Below are positions 1-8,306 of a DNA stretch of 64,000 nt, in pieces. Below the pieces are notes generated by a model. That model worked only from the letters and a program-made list of their open reading frames with translations. It had not been told where the DNA came from and made no database searches. The stretch spans positions 1 to 64,000 of the forward strand of contig CAAEON010000030.1 in the NCBI GenBank assembly GCA_900757615.1, read 5' to 3'. The stretch's first letter is position 1. The number at the start of each line of letters is the position of its first letter. The position numbers and the translations under genes were made by a program. Source of the stretch: an uncultured Collinsella sp. Its GTDB lineage: Bacteria > Actinomycetota > Coriobacteriia > Coriobacteriales > Coriobacteriaceae.

Positions 1-80
1 AGGAAAGTCATAGATGCGGGCGTGTTGGCTAAAATGGGTCGGCTGGGATTGGTCAATCTCGGCCGACTATATTTGGCTAA

Positions 81-1109
81 TATTTTTCGACGCTAACACC
101 AACGCTGGCATGCAATTTTAGGTGTCCCTACTGCTATGAAAAAGGCTGCTCGCACCCCACTATGTCAGAAGAGACAATGACGGATATCGCAGAATTCGTG
201 CGTTCCGGCTATTCCGGGATCAACGATCTTCACGTTGACTGGTATGGAGGCGAACCCCTACTCTGTGTGGACATGATCGAGCGACTGACAAAAGAACTGA
301 GAGGGGCGATTAGGCCAGGCGCTACTTATTCTGCCGGAATGGTAACGAACGGATATCTCCTGACGCGAGAAATTGCTCAGAAGCTTGCTGATTGTCAGAT
401 CGGTTCGGTTCAAATCACTATTGATGGCTCAAAGAGGGATCATGATTCGCGGAGGGTCCCGGCCGACGGTCGTCCGACATATGATGCCATTATCGACAAT
501 ATAATCTCATGTGCCGATGTTCTTCAGATTACCATTCGCGTGAACGTCGATGAGTCCAACAGCAAAGAGGTCGATGCGTTGATTGACGAGCTTGACGCTA
601 AAGGGCTTCGCGGTAAAGTCGCGATTTATCTTGCTGCGGTCGACAATGTTAACGATACTTGCTCAAATGACATTCATTGTTTTTCTCAGCGTGGATTCTC
701 TCAAGTTGAAACGTTCTTTATGGATAAAGCTAGCGAGCGCGGATTCAACGTTATTCCGTTTACGCCGTATGAACCAGGCGTCTGCTGTGCGGTTTCCCTT
801 AATTCGTTTGTCATCGATCCGCTTGGTAGACTTTTTAAATGTTGGGATGAGGTTGGCAAGGGCGAGTGCGCCGTTGGAAATGTTCGAGAAGGTGTGAAAG
901 CTAATTCGAACTATTTGAAATGGATGGAGTATTTACCAAACGACCCAGTATGTGGCGAGTGTGTAATGTTTCCGGCTTGTATGGGCGGATGTCCCCACGC
1001 CGCGATGGAGGGTCAGAGAAAATGCGCGAGCGTTAAATTCAATGCCAGGCAGAGAATGCGGTTGGCTTGTAATTATCAGTATTCGCATGAGGCAAATCAC
1101 GATGTTTAG
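81..1109 (+). CDS. Radical SAM/SPASM peptide-maturase-like protein, 5' end disrupted or incomplete
   Basis: This is a radical S-adenosylmethionine enzyme of the SPASM type, the kind that modifies ribosomally made peptides. The cluster motif CNFRCPYC lies at 111-134, upstream of the first ATG (162), so an ATG-162 product would lack the catalytic [4Fe-4S] site. The frame is open only from 81, after a stop at 78-80, and has no good start codon there. The preceding frame (1-96) is open and joins this one if one T is added to the T run at 83-87, which suggests a frameshift or sequencing error. The C-terminal half has SPASM cysteines, including CGECVMFPACMGGC. It overlaps the downstream ABC exporter gene by 8 bp. 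No precursor peptide is visible in the window; it may lie upstream. Confidence 0.75.
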   Translation, partial: YFSTLTPTLACNFRCPYCYEKGCSHPTMSEETMTDIAEFVRSGYSGINDLHVDWYGGEPLLCVDMIERLTKELRGAIRPGATYSAGMVTNGYLLTREIAQKLADCQIGSVQITIDGSKRDHDSRRVPADGRPTYDAIIDNIISCADVLQITIRVNVDESNSKEVDALIDELDAKGLRGKVAIYLAAVDNVNDTCSNDIHCFSQRGFSQVETFFMDKASERGFNVIPFTPYEPGVCCAVSLNSFVIDPLGRLFKCWDEVGKGECAVGNVREGVKANSNYLKWMEYLPNDPVCGECVMFPACMGGCPHAAMEGQRKCASVKFNARQRMRLACNYQYSHEANHDV

Positions 1110-2733
1110 ATTTTGGAAGATATATCTCCTCCATAAGCCAAGGCTTTATGTCTATCTGCTTCTCGATGTCTTGTCTCAGCTGTGCAGCCTTGCTGAACCA
1201 TATCTGTTGGGACTGACTGTAAATGTGCTGGCGGCAAAAAATGTCCTCGGTATTAGTTTGCGGACGCTAGTCTTATGTATTTTCGCGATTGGCGTGGTCG
1301 CCATTGTGGGGTCGGTGTTGGCCTATTGGACTTCCCTAATCTATGTCGACCTTCAAGCGCATGCGGGATATCAACTTAACGCTGACACACTTGAACACGT
1401 CAAGCGTTTGCCCCGGAAGTTTTTCATCGGATTTGATGCGGGCTATTATAATCAGCAAATCAATCACGATTCAAACGACCTCATAATATTCGGAATAACA
1501 TCGGCGTCAAATATCATTGGCGGTGTTGCAACGATTATCTGTTCCTTGATTATGTTGATGAATATAAACATTGCGATGGCGATTGCCTGTCTAGCCTGCA
1601 TCGTTACGGGGGCAGTAGTTTATCGATTGTTTAGCGGGCTGCTGTTCAATCGAGGCTTTGATTTTCAAGAAAAGACCGCTGCTTTCTATGGGACTCTCCA
1701 GAGCCAGCTGGAGAGCGTCTCCTTTCTTCGTCGCCATTCATTATTTGATTTCTATTCCTTGAGGCTGCAGAAGGCTTTCGATGGTCTTTATCCAGCTATA
1801 TTGGCTAACCAAAAAGCCGGATCACGGTTCGAACTTGCGAATCAGTTGATTTTTTCCTTTGCGCAGTTCTGTTTGCTCGCGATTGGAGGCTGTGAGATTG
1901 TCGCAGGTAAAATGCCGGTTGGTTTTCTGCTGACGGCATTGAGCTATTATTCGAGCGCCAATTCTGCTCTGGTGAACTTGCTTTCTTGGGGCAAAAGCTA
2001 CCAGGCGAGCAAGGTGAGCGCCCAACGCCTTAAGCGCCTTTGGGCAATGGATGAAGAGGCGAACGGTTCTGTCCGCATTGGTTCTCCTGTTTCACTTGTG
2101 TGCAAGGGCCTGTCGATTTGTCGCCCTGATACCGATCGAATCATAGATTATCCAGAGCTCATCTCGCTTAATCGAGGAGTCTTATACGGCGTGTCGGGCG
2201 CAAACGGAAGCGGGAAAAGCACGCTTCTCGATGGCATAGCTGGTCTATATCCCGATGATTGCGTTGGGACTATTGCTTATGACGAGGTTGATTTGAGCCA
2301 GATTGATTCTATTAATCTACGCTCGTATGTCGTTGGTATTGCCGAGCAAGAACCTGATATCGTTAACGGAACACTCAGAGAGAATCTGACGCTACTCGCG
2401 GGCGATAATTGTCCAATTCTTGAAGTCGGGCGACTTGTAGACCAGTTTGGTCTGACCAAACTGGTCTCAACACTTCCCAATGGTCTTGATGGGGTGCTGG
2501 ACGAGCAAAACCATAATATATCGGGTGGTGAGAAGCAGAAGATTGCGATTATTCGTGTATTGCTTAAGGACTCACCCGTCATGTTATTCGATGAACCGAC
2601 GTCGGCGCTTGACGGAGCGAGTAGGTCAGTGTTCATTGATATTCTGCAACAGAAGAAAGAGGATCATATAGTGGTTGTTGTCTCGCATGATCCCGAGTTG
2701 CTTGAGGCTTGCGACGAAGTGATTGAGCTGTAG
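1102..2733 (+). CDS. ABC exporter, fused membrane and ATPase domains (peptide export type)
   Basis: This is a half-size ABC exporter. The N-terminal 300 or so residues hold hydrophobic membrane segments. The C-terminal nucleotide-binding domain has Walker A (GANGSGKST), the signature NISGGEKQK and Walker B (VMLFDEPTSALD). Start ATG 1102 is chosen because GAGG lies about 10 bp upstream and it overlaps the maturase stop; ATG 1087 is possible. Pairing with a SPASM maturase suggests export of the modified peptide. There is no N-terminal C39 peptidase domain, so leader cleavage would need another protease. The gene is AT-richer than the housekeeping genes in the window, which fits an acquired cassette. 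Function is inferred from family and context. Confidence 0.85.
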   Translation: MFRFWKIYLLHKPRLYVYLLLDVLSQLCSLAEPYLLGLTVNVLAAKNVLGISLRTLVLCIFAIGVVAIVGSVLAYWTSLIYVDLQAHAGYQLNADTLEHVKRLPRKFFIGFDAGYYNQQINHDSNDLIIFGITSASNIIGGVATIICSLIMLMNINIAMAIACLACIVTGAVVYRLFSGLLFNRGFDFQEKTAAFYGTLQSQLESVSFLRRHSLFDFYSLRLQKAFDGLYPAILANQKAGSRFELANQLIFSFAQFCLLAIGGCEIVAGKMPVGFLLTALSYYSSANSALVNLLSWGKSYQASKVSAQRLKRLWAMDEEANGSVRIGSPVSLVCKGLSICRPDTDRIIDYPELISLNRGVLYGVSGANGSGKSTLLDGIAGLYPDDCVGTIAYDEVDLSQIDSINLRSYVVGIAEQEPDIVNGTLRENLTLLAGDNCPILEVGRLVDQFGLTKLVSTLPNGLDGVLDEQNHNISGGEKQKIAIIRVLLKDSPVMLFDEPTSALDGASRSVFIDILQQKKEDHIVVVVSHDPELLEACDEVIEL

Positions 2734-2906
2734 ACGCCGGAAGGTTAGCCCATTTGAGTCTTAATTTCTGCCATGGTGGAAAGCTGTTCGAGGTTGGTGC
2801 TTACCGGGAAAATGTAAGCCACTACACCTCCCGGTAAGGCATTGCTGCGCTCTTATGGATGCTATACTAAGTCCAGGATGATGTATAGCAATCTGAAGGA
2901 TGAGGC

Positions 2907-3266
2907 ATGGAAGCCGAATTGCTCGATAAAAAATCTATTCAGATGAACGTGCGCATAGATCGCCAGCTCAAAGAAGCCGGAGATGCCGTTCTGGCGCATA
3001 TTGGCATGACGCCGTCAAAAGCCGTTCGGACACTTTGGGAGTATCTGGTCGTTAACGGACGCATGCCCTCGAAGGGAGACGCGGCGGCTCCGGTTTCTGA
3101 CGGAGTGGAGCCCCGGCGCATGGAATCAAGGGCCGCGCAAGGCAGCCATATCGTTCGCGATTCGTGCCTCAAATACGGCATCCCCATCCCTGAGTTCTCG
3201 GGAGACTATGACGACCTCTATGAGGAGGCCATGGCGGAGCGCTATCCCGAGTGGGTGGAACTATGA
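2907..3266 (+). CDS. RelB/DinJ-family antitoxin
   Basis: A 119-residue protein whose N-terminal half resembles the RelB/DinJ ribbon-helix-helix antitoxins: a short strand (IQMNVRID) then a helix and the segment LAHIGMTPSKAVRTLWEYLV. The acidic C-terminal tail (YDDLYEEAMAERYPEW) would contact the toxin. Its stop TGA overlaps the ATG of the next gene (ATGA at 3263-3266), so the two are translationally coupled, as is typical of toxin-antitoxin pairs. Such antitoxins usually repress their own operon. RelB-type antitoxins normally pair with RelE/YafQ toxins, but here the partner is a PIN protein, so this is a mixed pair. Confidence 0.8.
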   Translation: MEAELLDKKSIQMNVRIDRQLKEAGDAVLAHIGMTPSKAVRTLWEYLVVNGRMPSKGDAAAPVSDGVEPRRMESRAAQGSHIVRDSCLKYGIPIPEFSGDYDDLYEEAMAERYPEWVEL

Positions 3267-3823
3267 GCACAGAAGGCGTCCTCAAGCTGTTAATCGATAC
3301 CAACGTATGGATGGATTATTTTTCTGGCAGGTCCGACCGTACGGCAAATGTCGTCCATCTGATCGAGATTGCCGACGCCTCGGAGCGGATTGCCCTGTTT
3401 GCCTCGTCGCTTTCGGTCAAAGACGTTTCATATCTTGTCTCGGCGGCAATCAAGCAGGAGTGCCGAAGAAAGACTGGCTCACTGAGCGCTAACGCCATTG
3501 CGGCGGCAGACGAAACGGCCTGGGCATGCGTTCGACAGATGCGCGAGCTAGCCCTCATCGCCCCGGTCGGTGCAGACGAGGTCTTCGACTCCTTTGTGTT
3601 CAAGTACCACCACAATGACTTTGAGGACGACCTGATGCTGGGCGTCGCCAATCGCATTGATGCCGATTACGTCGTGACGGAGGACAAGAATCTTATTAAA
3701 CATACCAATGGTGTGTGCATTAATGTTCAACAGGCGTTGAGGTTGGTTGGGGGTCCAACGTTCCCTCTGCACGGCCCGTCTAGCTTGCTTTACCTTGATA
3801 AAGTGGTGTTTCCTCACCGTTAG
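3263..3823 (+). CDS. PIN-domain protein, putative ribonuclease toxin
   Basis: A 186-residue PIN-domain protein. The N-terminal LLIDTNVWMDYF carries the first acidic residue of the PIN active site. Further acidic residues sit in NDFEDDLMLGVANRIDADYVVTED, the usual C-terminal half of the fold. PIN toxins are Mg-dependent RNases that cut tRNA, rRNA or mRNA; the target cannot be told from sequence. ATG 3263 is used because it overlaps the antitoxin stop; the upstream GTG at 3251 has less support. It is probably neutralised by the RelB-like protein encoded just before it. Confidence 0.8.
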   Translation: MSTEGVLKLLIDTNVWMDYFSGRSDRTANVVHLIEIADASERIALFASSLSVKDVSYLVSAAIKQECRRKTGSLSANAIAAADETAWACVRQMRELALIAPVGADEVFDSFVFKYHHNDFEDDLMLGVANRIDADYVVTEDKNLIKHTNGVCINVQQALRLVGGPTFPLHGPSSLLYLDKVVFPHR

Positions 3824-3931
3824 CCGATGATGCAAGGGCGCTCGGCGTTTTCGACTGGTTTATGCACGCAAAGTCTGGGAATATACAAGTCGCATGTCTT
3901 ACTGTCTAACCAGTTGCGCCAAGGAGGCACC

Positions 3932-5389
3932 ATGGACTACAAGATTACCGGCTACGAGCCCGCCCAGCTGTTCCATTTCTTTGAAGAGGTCAGCGCGATT
4001 CCCCGTGGGTCTGGCAACGAGAAGGGCATCAGCGATTTCCTGGTCGCGTTTGCCAAGGAGCGCGGTCTCGATGTGTATCAGGACGAGGTCTACAACGTCA
4101 TCATTCGCAAGCCCGCATCTGCCGGCGCCGAGAACGCCCCGACCGTCATGCTGCAGGGTCACATCGACATGGTGTGCGACAAGCTGGGCTCTGTTGAGCA
4201 CGACTTTACGACCGACGGTATCGACCTGGTCGTCAAGGACGGCGTCCTCACCGCTAACGGCACCACTCTGGGCGCCGACAACGGTATCGCCGTCGCTCTG
4301 ATGCTTACCGTGCTCAACGACGATTCGATTGCTCATCCGGCCCTCGAGTGCGTATTCACCACCGACGAGGAGACTGGCCTGGTCGGCGCCGAGACGCTCG
4401 ACAAGTCCCAGATTAGCGCCCGCACCATGATTAACCTTGACTCCGAGGAAGAGGGCGTTGCCACCGTCAGCTGCGCCGGCGGCGTCGTCGTTACCTACAC
4501 CTGCCCCATCGTGCGCGAGCACAAGACCGGCAGCACCCTCACGCTCGACATCTCCGGCCTACTGGGTGGTCATTCCGGCAACGATATCAACCTGGAGCGC
4601 GGCAACGGCAACCTCATCATGGCCCGCATCATCGACCGCCTGATGGTCGCCGGCGAGCCCGCCATCGTTAGCTTTAACGGCGGCACTAAGGACAACGCCA
4701 TCAACCGTGAGTGCAAGTCCGAGCTGGTTTACGCCGACCACGCTGCCGCCGAGGCCGCGGCCCAGATCGCAAAGGACATCATCGCCGACGTCACTGCCGA
4801 GCTCGAGGTCTTCGACCCCGGCTTTACCTGCACCGTCGAGATTGCCGACGACGCCGAGGTCGAGGCCATGGATCAGAAGTCCGCGCTTGCCCTCATCCGC
4901 GCCCTGCGTCTTGCCCCTAACGGCGTGATTCGCCGCAACGTCGCCACTGACGGCTCCGTCGAGGTTTCCTCCAACATCGGCGTGGTCGCCACTTCCGACG
5001 ACCAGGTCAAGATCATGCTGTCCCCGCGCTCCTCGATCACCTCGCTGCAGAACGAGTTCAAGGACCGCCTGCAGACGCTGGCCGATGTCTTGGGCTTCGA
5101 CGCCAAGTTCGAGTTCGAGTATCCCGGCTGGAGCTATGCCGAGCATTCGCCGGTCCGCGACGTTTTTGTCGAGAGCTATCGCGAGCTCTTTGGCTCCGAG
5201 CTGCGCATCGAGTCCATTCACGCTGGCCTTGAGTGCGGCCTGTTTGCTGAGGCCCTGCACGGCCTGGACGCCATCGCCGTGGGCCCGACGCTCTCCGATG
5301 TCCACACCCCGGACGAGAGCATGGAGCTCGCTTCTGCCGAGCGCTTCTACGAGCTGCTCATCGACGTCCTCAAGCGCCTTGCCGCGTAA
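3932..5389 (+). CDS. pepD: Aminoacyl-histidine dipeptidase (Xaa-His dipeptidase, M20 family)
   Basis: A cytosolic zinc dipeptidase that cleaves Xaa-His and related dipeptides. At 485 residues it matches the family length. Metal-ligand motifs are visible: GHIDMVCD, GADNGIAVA, the TTDEETGLVGA glutamates and, in the lid domain, GGHSGNDI. Start ATG 3932 has a strong AAGGAGG eight bases upstream; the open frame reaches further back but without such a site. It stands alone between two toxin-antitoxin-like loci and ends at a strong terminator. Codon use is strongly GC-ending, like the highly expressed genes of this genome. Confidence 0.95.
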   Translation: MDYKITGYEPAQLFHFFEEVSAIPRGSGNEKGISDFLVAFAKERGLDVYQDEVYNVIIRKPASAGAENAPTVMLQGHIDMVCDKLGSVEHDFTTDGIDLVVKDGVLTANGTTLGADNGIAVALMLTVLNDDSIAHPALECVFTTDEETGLVGAETLDKSQISARTMINLDSEEEGVATVSCAGGVVVTYTCPIVREHKTGSTLTLDISGLLGGHSGNDINLERGNGNLIMARIIDRLMVAGEPAIVSFNGGTKDNAINRECKSELVYADHAAAEAAAQIAKDIIADVTAELEVFDPGFTCTVEIADDAEVEAMDQKSALALIRALRLAPNGVIRRNVATDGSVEVSSNIGVVATSDDQVKIMLSPRSSITSLQNEFKDRLQTLADVLGFDAKFEFEYPGWSYAEHSPVRDVFVESYRELFGSELRIESIHAGLECGLFAEALHGLDAIAVGPTLSDVHTPDESMELASAERFYELLIDVLKRLAA

Positions 5390-5443
5390 GGGTCGCGCTA
5401 GCAGCAGTTCGAGCCACGTGCTAGCGGATTGCAAATGACATTA

Positions 5444-5494
5444 CGAGAGGGGGCATCCGAACTTTTGCGACGGGTGCCCCCCCCTCTTCTTTTA
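5444..5494 (+). terminator. Rho-independent terminator after pepD
   Basis: A stem GAGGGGGCATCC with GGGTGCCCCCCCCTC, followed by TTCTTTT, lies 60 bp after the pepD stop. It faces the 3' end of the convergent hipA-like gene. Confidence 0.8.
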
Positions 5495-5516
5495 AGAAAT
5501 GTGGATTGATTGGCGC

Positions 5517-6821
5517 CTAGCCCATATCCGCCTTGATGAGGTCGAGGGTGCGCTGGCAGTTTTCGCGGACGGGGCCGAGCATGTGCTCGCGCAGGTCCGC
5601 CATGCCGGGCAGGTCGGCGTATTCGTCCATGATCTCTTCCATGCAAATGGGCACCTCGTAGGCGAGGTCCATCATGGTCGCAAAGCAAAACTTCTCGGAT
5701 AGCCCGGCATCGGTGAGCGCCGCCTCCAGCGCGGGGTCGCCCATACCGTGGTATCGGCGGATAGCGCCTGGACCGATGCGCCCCACTCGATTTTCGCCGC
5801 CGACGCTCATGGCAAGGCGCGCCCGGCGGCGCATACGCTCGTACGCCAAGCCCGATGCGACATCGTACATGGGTGCGAGCGCTGCGTTTGTGCCTTTGCC
5901 TAGGATGAGCGAGTAGTTTTTAGCGTGTGCGTCAGGCGCTCCGATAATGGCGTTATAGAACAACATATAGGTAAAAAGCACAAGATTCATGTGGTGGGGG
6001 ACTGTGTTAATCAGTCGTTCTTGGATGTCTCGTGTGGTTGGTCCTCCGTCGGCGGTGTATTTCTGGCTTGGCAATACACCGAGCGCCTGGCAAAAGTCCT
6101 CCTGATGCAGCCTTTCGATATTTCCGCTGCTATTGACCATTCTGTCGTACCGTTCAACGACGAGCGCGGCTTCGTCTTCAAATGTGCAATAGGAGACGTT
6201 GGCAGTTGGAATGCCAACACGCCGAGCCGTTTTCATGCAGACGAATTCGTTTAAGGCCTGATGTTTGAACCCAACGACACCATTTTTGAAGATATGGGTA
6301 GTGGGGGATGACCCTAGACATTCGCACCATTGGCCATCATGCCAAGCTAGTGCAAATTTGCCTTGGTTGCCGCCCAGGGACCAGCCTTCGTTGGAGCCCA
6401 TCCATGTCTCTCTTTCGTCATCGCGAATTGCTTTGAGCTTGTGAGCGATTTGAGAATTGGTAAGCGGGCGGTATGCCGAGACCCTGCCGCGGGCGGCGCC
6501 TAATTGATCGGTTCGACAAAACTGAACGGCCCCCGCGCAGTCAAGACCGATATGGCACAAGAGGGCGACGGGGTTGTTGGATGCAACGTCATGCTCGGTG
6601 GCAATAGCGCGACGCTGCTCTTGGCTGTCGGGCAAAAGGCCAAATAGGAACGGGCGGACGATGTTATGGCCATACGTGCGATTGGAAAGCGGCATTGTAA
6701 GCGATAGTGGTGCTCCGCGATAGGTTGGGGCGTATACAAAGCTGCAGAGTCCATGCTCGTCTTGCCGGAGAGTGCCTGCGATTTCGCCACAAATGAGGGT
6801 CGCAAGCTCCATCTCTGCCAT
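5517..6821 (-). CDS. HipA-like Ser/Thr kinase (type II toxin family)
   Basis: A 434-residue HipA-family protein. The N-terminal part has the HipA-type segment MPLSNRTYG...VRPFLFGLLPDS. The kinase part has SLGGNQGKFAL (phosphate-binding loop, about residue 150), PDAHAKNYSLIL (catalytic Asp/Asn, about 293-300) and APMYDVASG (metal-binding Asp, about 315). HipA of E. coli phosphorylates GltX and induces persistence; the substrate of this homologue is unknown. It starts directly after the stop of the HipB-like gene with no gap, so the two form one operon read from the inverted-repeat region at 7268-7308. Confidence 0.88.
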   Translation of the reverse strand: MAEMELATLICGEIAGTLRQDEHGLCSFVYAPTYRGAPLSLTMPLSNRTYGHNIVRPFLFGLLPDSQEQRRAIATEHDVASNNPVALLCHIGLDCAGAVQFCRTDQLGAARGRVSAYRPLTNSQIAHKLKAIRDDERETWMGSNEGWSLGGNQGKFALAWHDGQWCECLGSSPTTHIFKNGVVGFKHQALNEFVCMKTARRVGIPTANVSYCTFEDEAALVVERYDRMVNSSGNIERLHQEDFCQALGVLPSQKYTADGGPTTRDIQERLINTVPHHMNLVLFTYMLFYNAIIGAPDAHAKNYSLILGKGTNAALAPMYDVASGLAYERMRRRARLAMSVGGENRVGRIGPGAIRRYHGMGDPALEAALTDAGLSEKFCFATMMDLAYEVPICMEEIMDEYADLPGMADLREHMLGPVRENCQRTLDLIKADMG

Positions 6822-7253
6822 TTATTTCACAACCTTACAGCCAAAGGAGAGGTCTGAAGTGTCGGAAAGGCCTTGCTCGGCTGCGATTTGGGCCAGCAGG
6901 GCACCATAGGAAGATGGCGTTCCTTGTCGGGCGGGTCGTCTGCCTACGCTTGGCTTTGGCAGGGCATTCGAGTTCGCGATAGGGAGGTCCGCTATCGTCG
7001 TCGGATGTTCGGAGGGCGATGCGATGGAGTCGTTATCGCTTTGCGCAAAGAGACCTATGTCGAGTGCGTTAAAGACGGTCAGTAACTTGTCGAGCCGAAT
7101 ACCCGTGGCGTCTCCTAGCTCGAGCGATGCGAGCAGGCGCTCCGAAACGCCGGCTTTTTTAGCGAGGGCCGCACGGGTGATTTCCTGCGACTCGCGTGCC
7201 TGACGCACATAGATGCCGGCTTGGCGTGGTGTGGTGATGGGAAGGGTATCCAT
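6822..7253 (-). CDS. HipB-like helix-turn-helix antitoxin/repressor
   Basis: A 143-residue protein with an XRE-type helix-turn-helix (RQARESQEITRAALAKKAGVSERLLASLE...) and a polar C-terminal tail ending in VVK. It is the expected antitoxin and autorepressor for the adjacent HipA-like kinase. Start ATG 7253 is preferred because GGAG lies six bases upstream; the alternative ATG at 7268 sits on the edge of the upstream palindrome and has no ribosome site. The tail (about residues 80-143) is longer than in E. coli HipB and is Ser/Pro-rich. Confidence 0.85.
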   Translation of the reverse strand: MDTLPITTPRQAGIYVRQARESQEITRAALAKKAGVSERLLASLELGDATGIRLDKLLTVFNALDIGLFAQSDNDSIASPSEHPTTIADLPIANSNALPKPSVGRRPARQGTPSSYGALLAQIAAEQGLSDTSDLSFGCKVVK

Positions 7254-7267
7254 GGCGATCTCCAACA

Positions 7268-7308
7268 TGCAGACTTTTGCATATCAGTATGACATGCAAA
7301 AGTCTGCA
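7268..7308. promoter_or_regulatory. Perfect 15-bp inverted repeat, probable HipB operator
   Basis: TGCAGACTTTTGCAT at 7268-7282 and its exact reverse complement at 7294-7308, with 11 bp between. It lies 15 bp upstream of the hipB-like start, where HipB operators are found in known systems. Operator function is inferred. Confidence 0.65.
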
Positions 7309-7312
7309 CGAA

Positions 7313-7344
7313 AAGGCCTCATGCAAAACTTTGCATGAGGCCTT
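7313..7344. terminator. Perfect 15-bp hairpin between mntP and the hip operon
   Basis: AAGGCCTCATGCAAA (7313-7327) and its reverse complement (7330-7344) with a 2-bp centre. It is downstream of mntP and has only a weak T tract. It shares the ATGCAAA core with the neighbouring operator, so it may be a terminator, a second HipB site, or both. Confidence 0.5.
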
Positions 7345-7380
7345 GTACTGGCGTTGAGTTTTGAGCGATTGTGTTTGGCG

Positions 7381-7959
7381 TTACAGCGCCAAAATCCCCA
7401 GATGCTCAAGCAAGATCTTAAGTCCGATGAGGATGAGCACGATGCCGCCCACGATGGTGGCAGGTTTTTCGTACCGCGCGCCAAAGGTGTGGCCGATCGC
7501 TACGCCGGCGACGGAGAAGATAAACGTTGTGACGCCGATAAGCGATACAGCGGGAACGATGTCAACCGAGAGCGCCGCAAATGAGATGCCTACGGCTAGG
7601 GCGTCGATTGAGGTGGCGATGGCGAGGATCAGGTACTCGCCCAGGTCAATCTTTTCGGTATCCTTGCCGTCGCCTTCATTCTCGTCCTCGGTAAAGGCTT
7701 CCCACAGCATTTTGCCGCCGATAAAGGCCAAAAGGATAAAGGCGATCCAATGGTCGATGGGTCCGATGATGCCCATGAATTGACTGCCGAGTGCCCATCC
7801 GATTACGGGCATGCCGGCCTGAAAGCCGCCAAAGAACAAGCCGAGCACCACGGCAACTTTAAGGTTGATCTTCTTCATGCCAAGGCCCTTGCAGATGGAA
7901 ACGGCAAAGGCGTCCATCGAAAGGCCAACGGCGAGCAACACGAGCTCTGCGAGTCCCAT
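7381..7959 (-). CDS. mntP: Manganese efflux pump MntP
   Basis: A 192-residue integral membrane protein with six predicted hydrophobic segments. The two repeat halves both carry the family's SxDAxAV/G motif (GLSMDAFAVSICKGLG near the N-terminus and ATSIDALAVGISFA in the second half). MntP exports Mn2+ when it is in excess. Start ATG 7959 has GGGAG about nine bases upstream; the longer open frame runs through a riboswitch and is not coding. The Mn2+-sensing leader upstream independently supports the assignment. Confidence 0.93.
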   Translation of the reverse strand: MGLAELVLLAVGLSMDAFAVSICKGLGMKKINLKVAVVLGLFFGGFQAGMPVIGWALGSQFMGIIGPIDHWIAFILLAFIGGKMLWEAFTEDENEGDGKDTEKIDLGEYLILAIATSIDALAVGISFAALSVDIVPAVSLIGVTTFIFSVAGVAIGHTFGARYEKPATIVGGIVLILIGLKILLEHLGILAL

Positions 7960-8012
7960 AGTCTGGCTCCCTCTCTGCGGGCGGGCCCGCGTGTACCTCT
8001 TGGGGGAGTAAC

Positions 8013-8056
8013 AAAAAAGACTCGTGGCGTACGCGTTGCGCGCACAGCCACGAGTC
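8013..8056 (-). terminator. Regulatory terminator of the mntP leader
   Basis: On the minus strand, GACTCGTGGC (complement of 8047-8056) pairs with GCCACGAGTC (complement of 8019-8028), followed by TTTTTT. The 5' half of the stem overlaps the conserved ACGAGAC 3' end of the aptamer, so aptamer folding and termination exclude one another. Confidence 0.85.
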
Positions 8057-8146
8057 TCGTTCATTATGGCAAGCCAGGCCGCATCGGCCAGTGTGTTGAC
8101 TTGCCGCGCCACCGGAGGCGAACCCGATCACGCGACTACTCCCTCA
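8047..8146 (-). promoter_or_regulatory. yybP-ykoY manganese riboswitch upstream of mntP
   Basis: Read on the minus strand, the leader begins GAGGGAGTAG, has GTCAACACACTGGCC in the middle and ends ACGAGAC, which are the hallmark conserved segments of the yybP-ykoY (Mn2+) class. It is followed by a terminator stem and then by mntP, a standard target of this riboswitch. Mn2+ binding should stabilise the aptamer and prevent the terminator, turning export on. Confidence 0.85.
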
Positions 8147-8306
8147 TTTATGCGAATCTCGATGCTACCACATAAGCAGCTCATTTGGATTGGGGCTCTC
8201 AGCTGTGTTCGCTCATTCTGTAAGCATCGGATTTTGCGGGCGTCACAGGGGCAAACCGTGAGAAACTTATTGACGTTTATGGAGCGTATACGATGGGAGC
8301 GATGCC

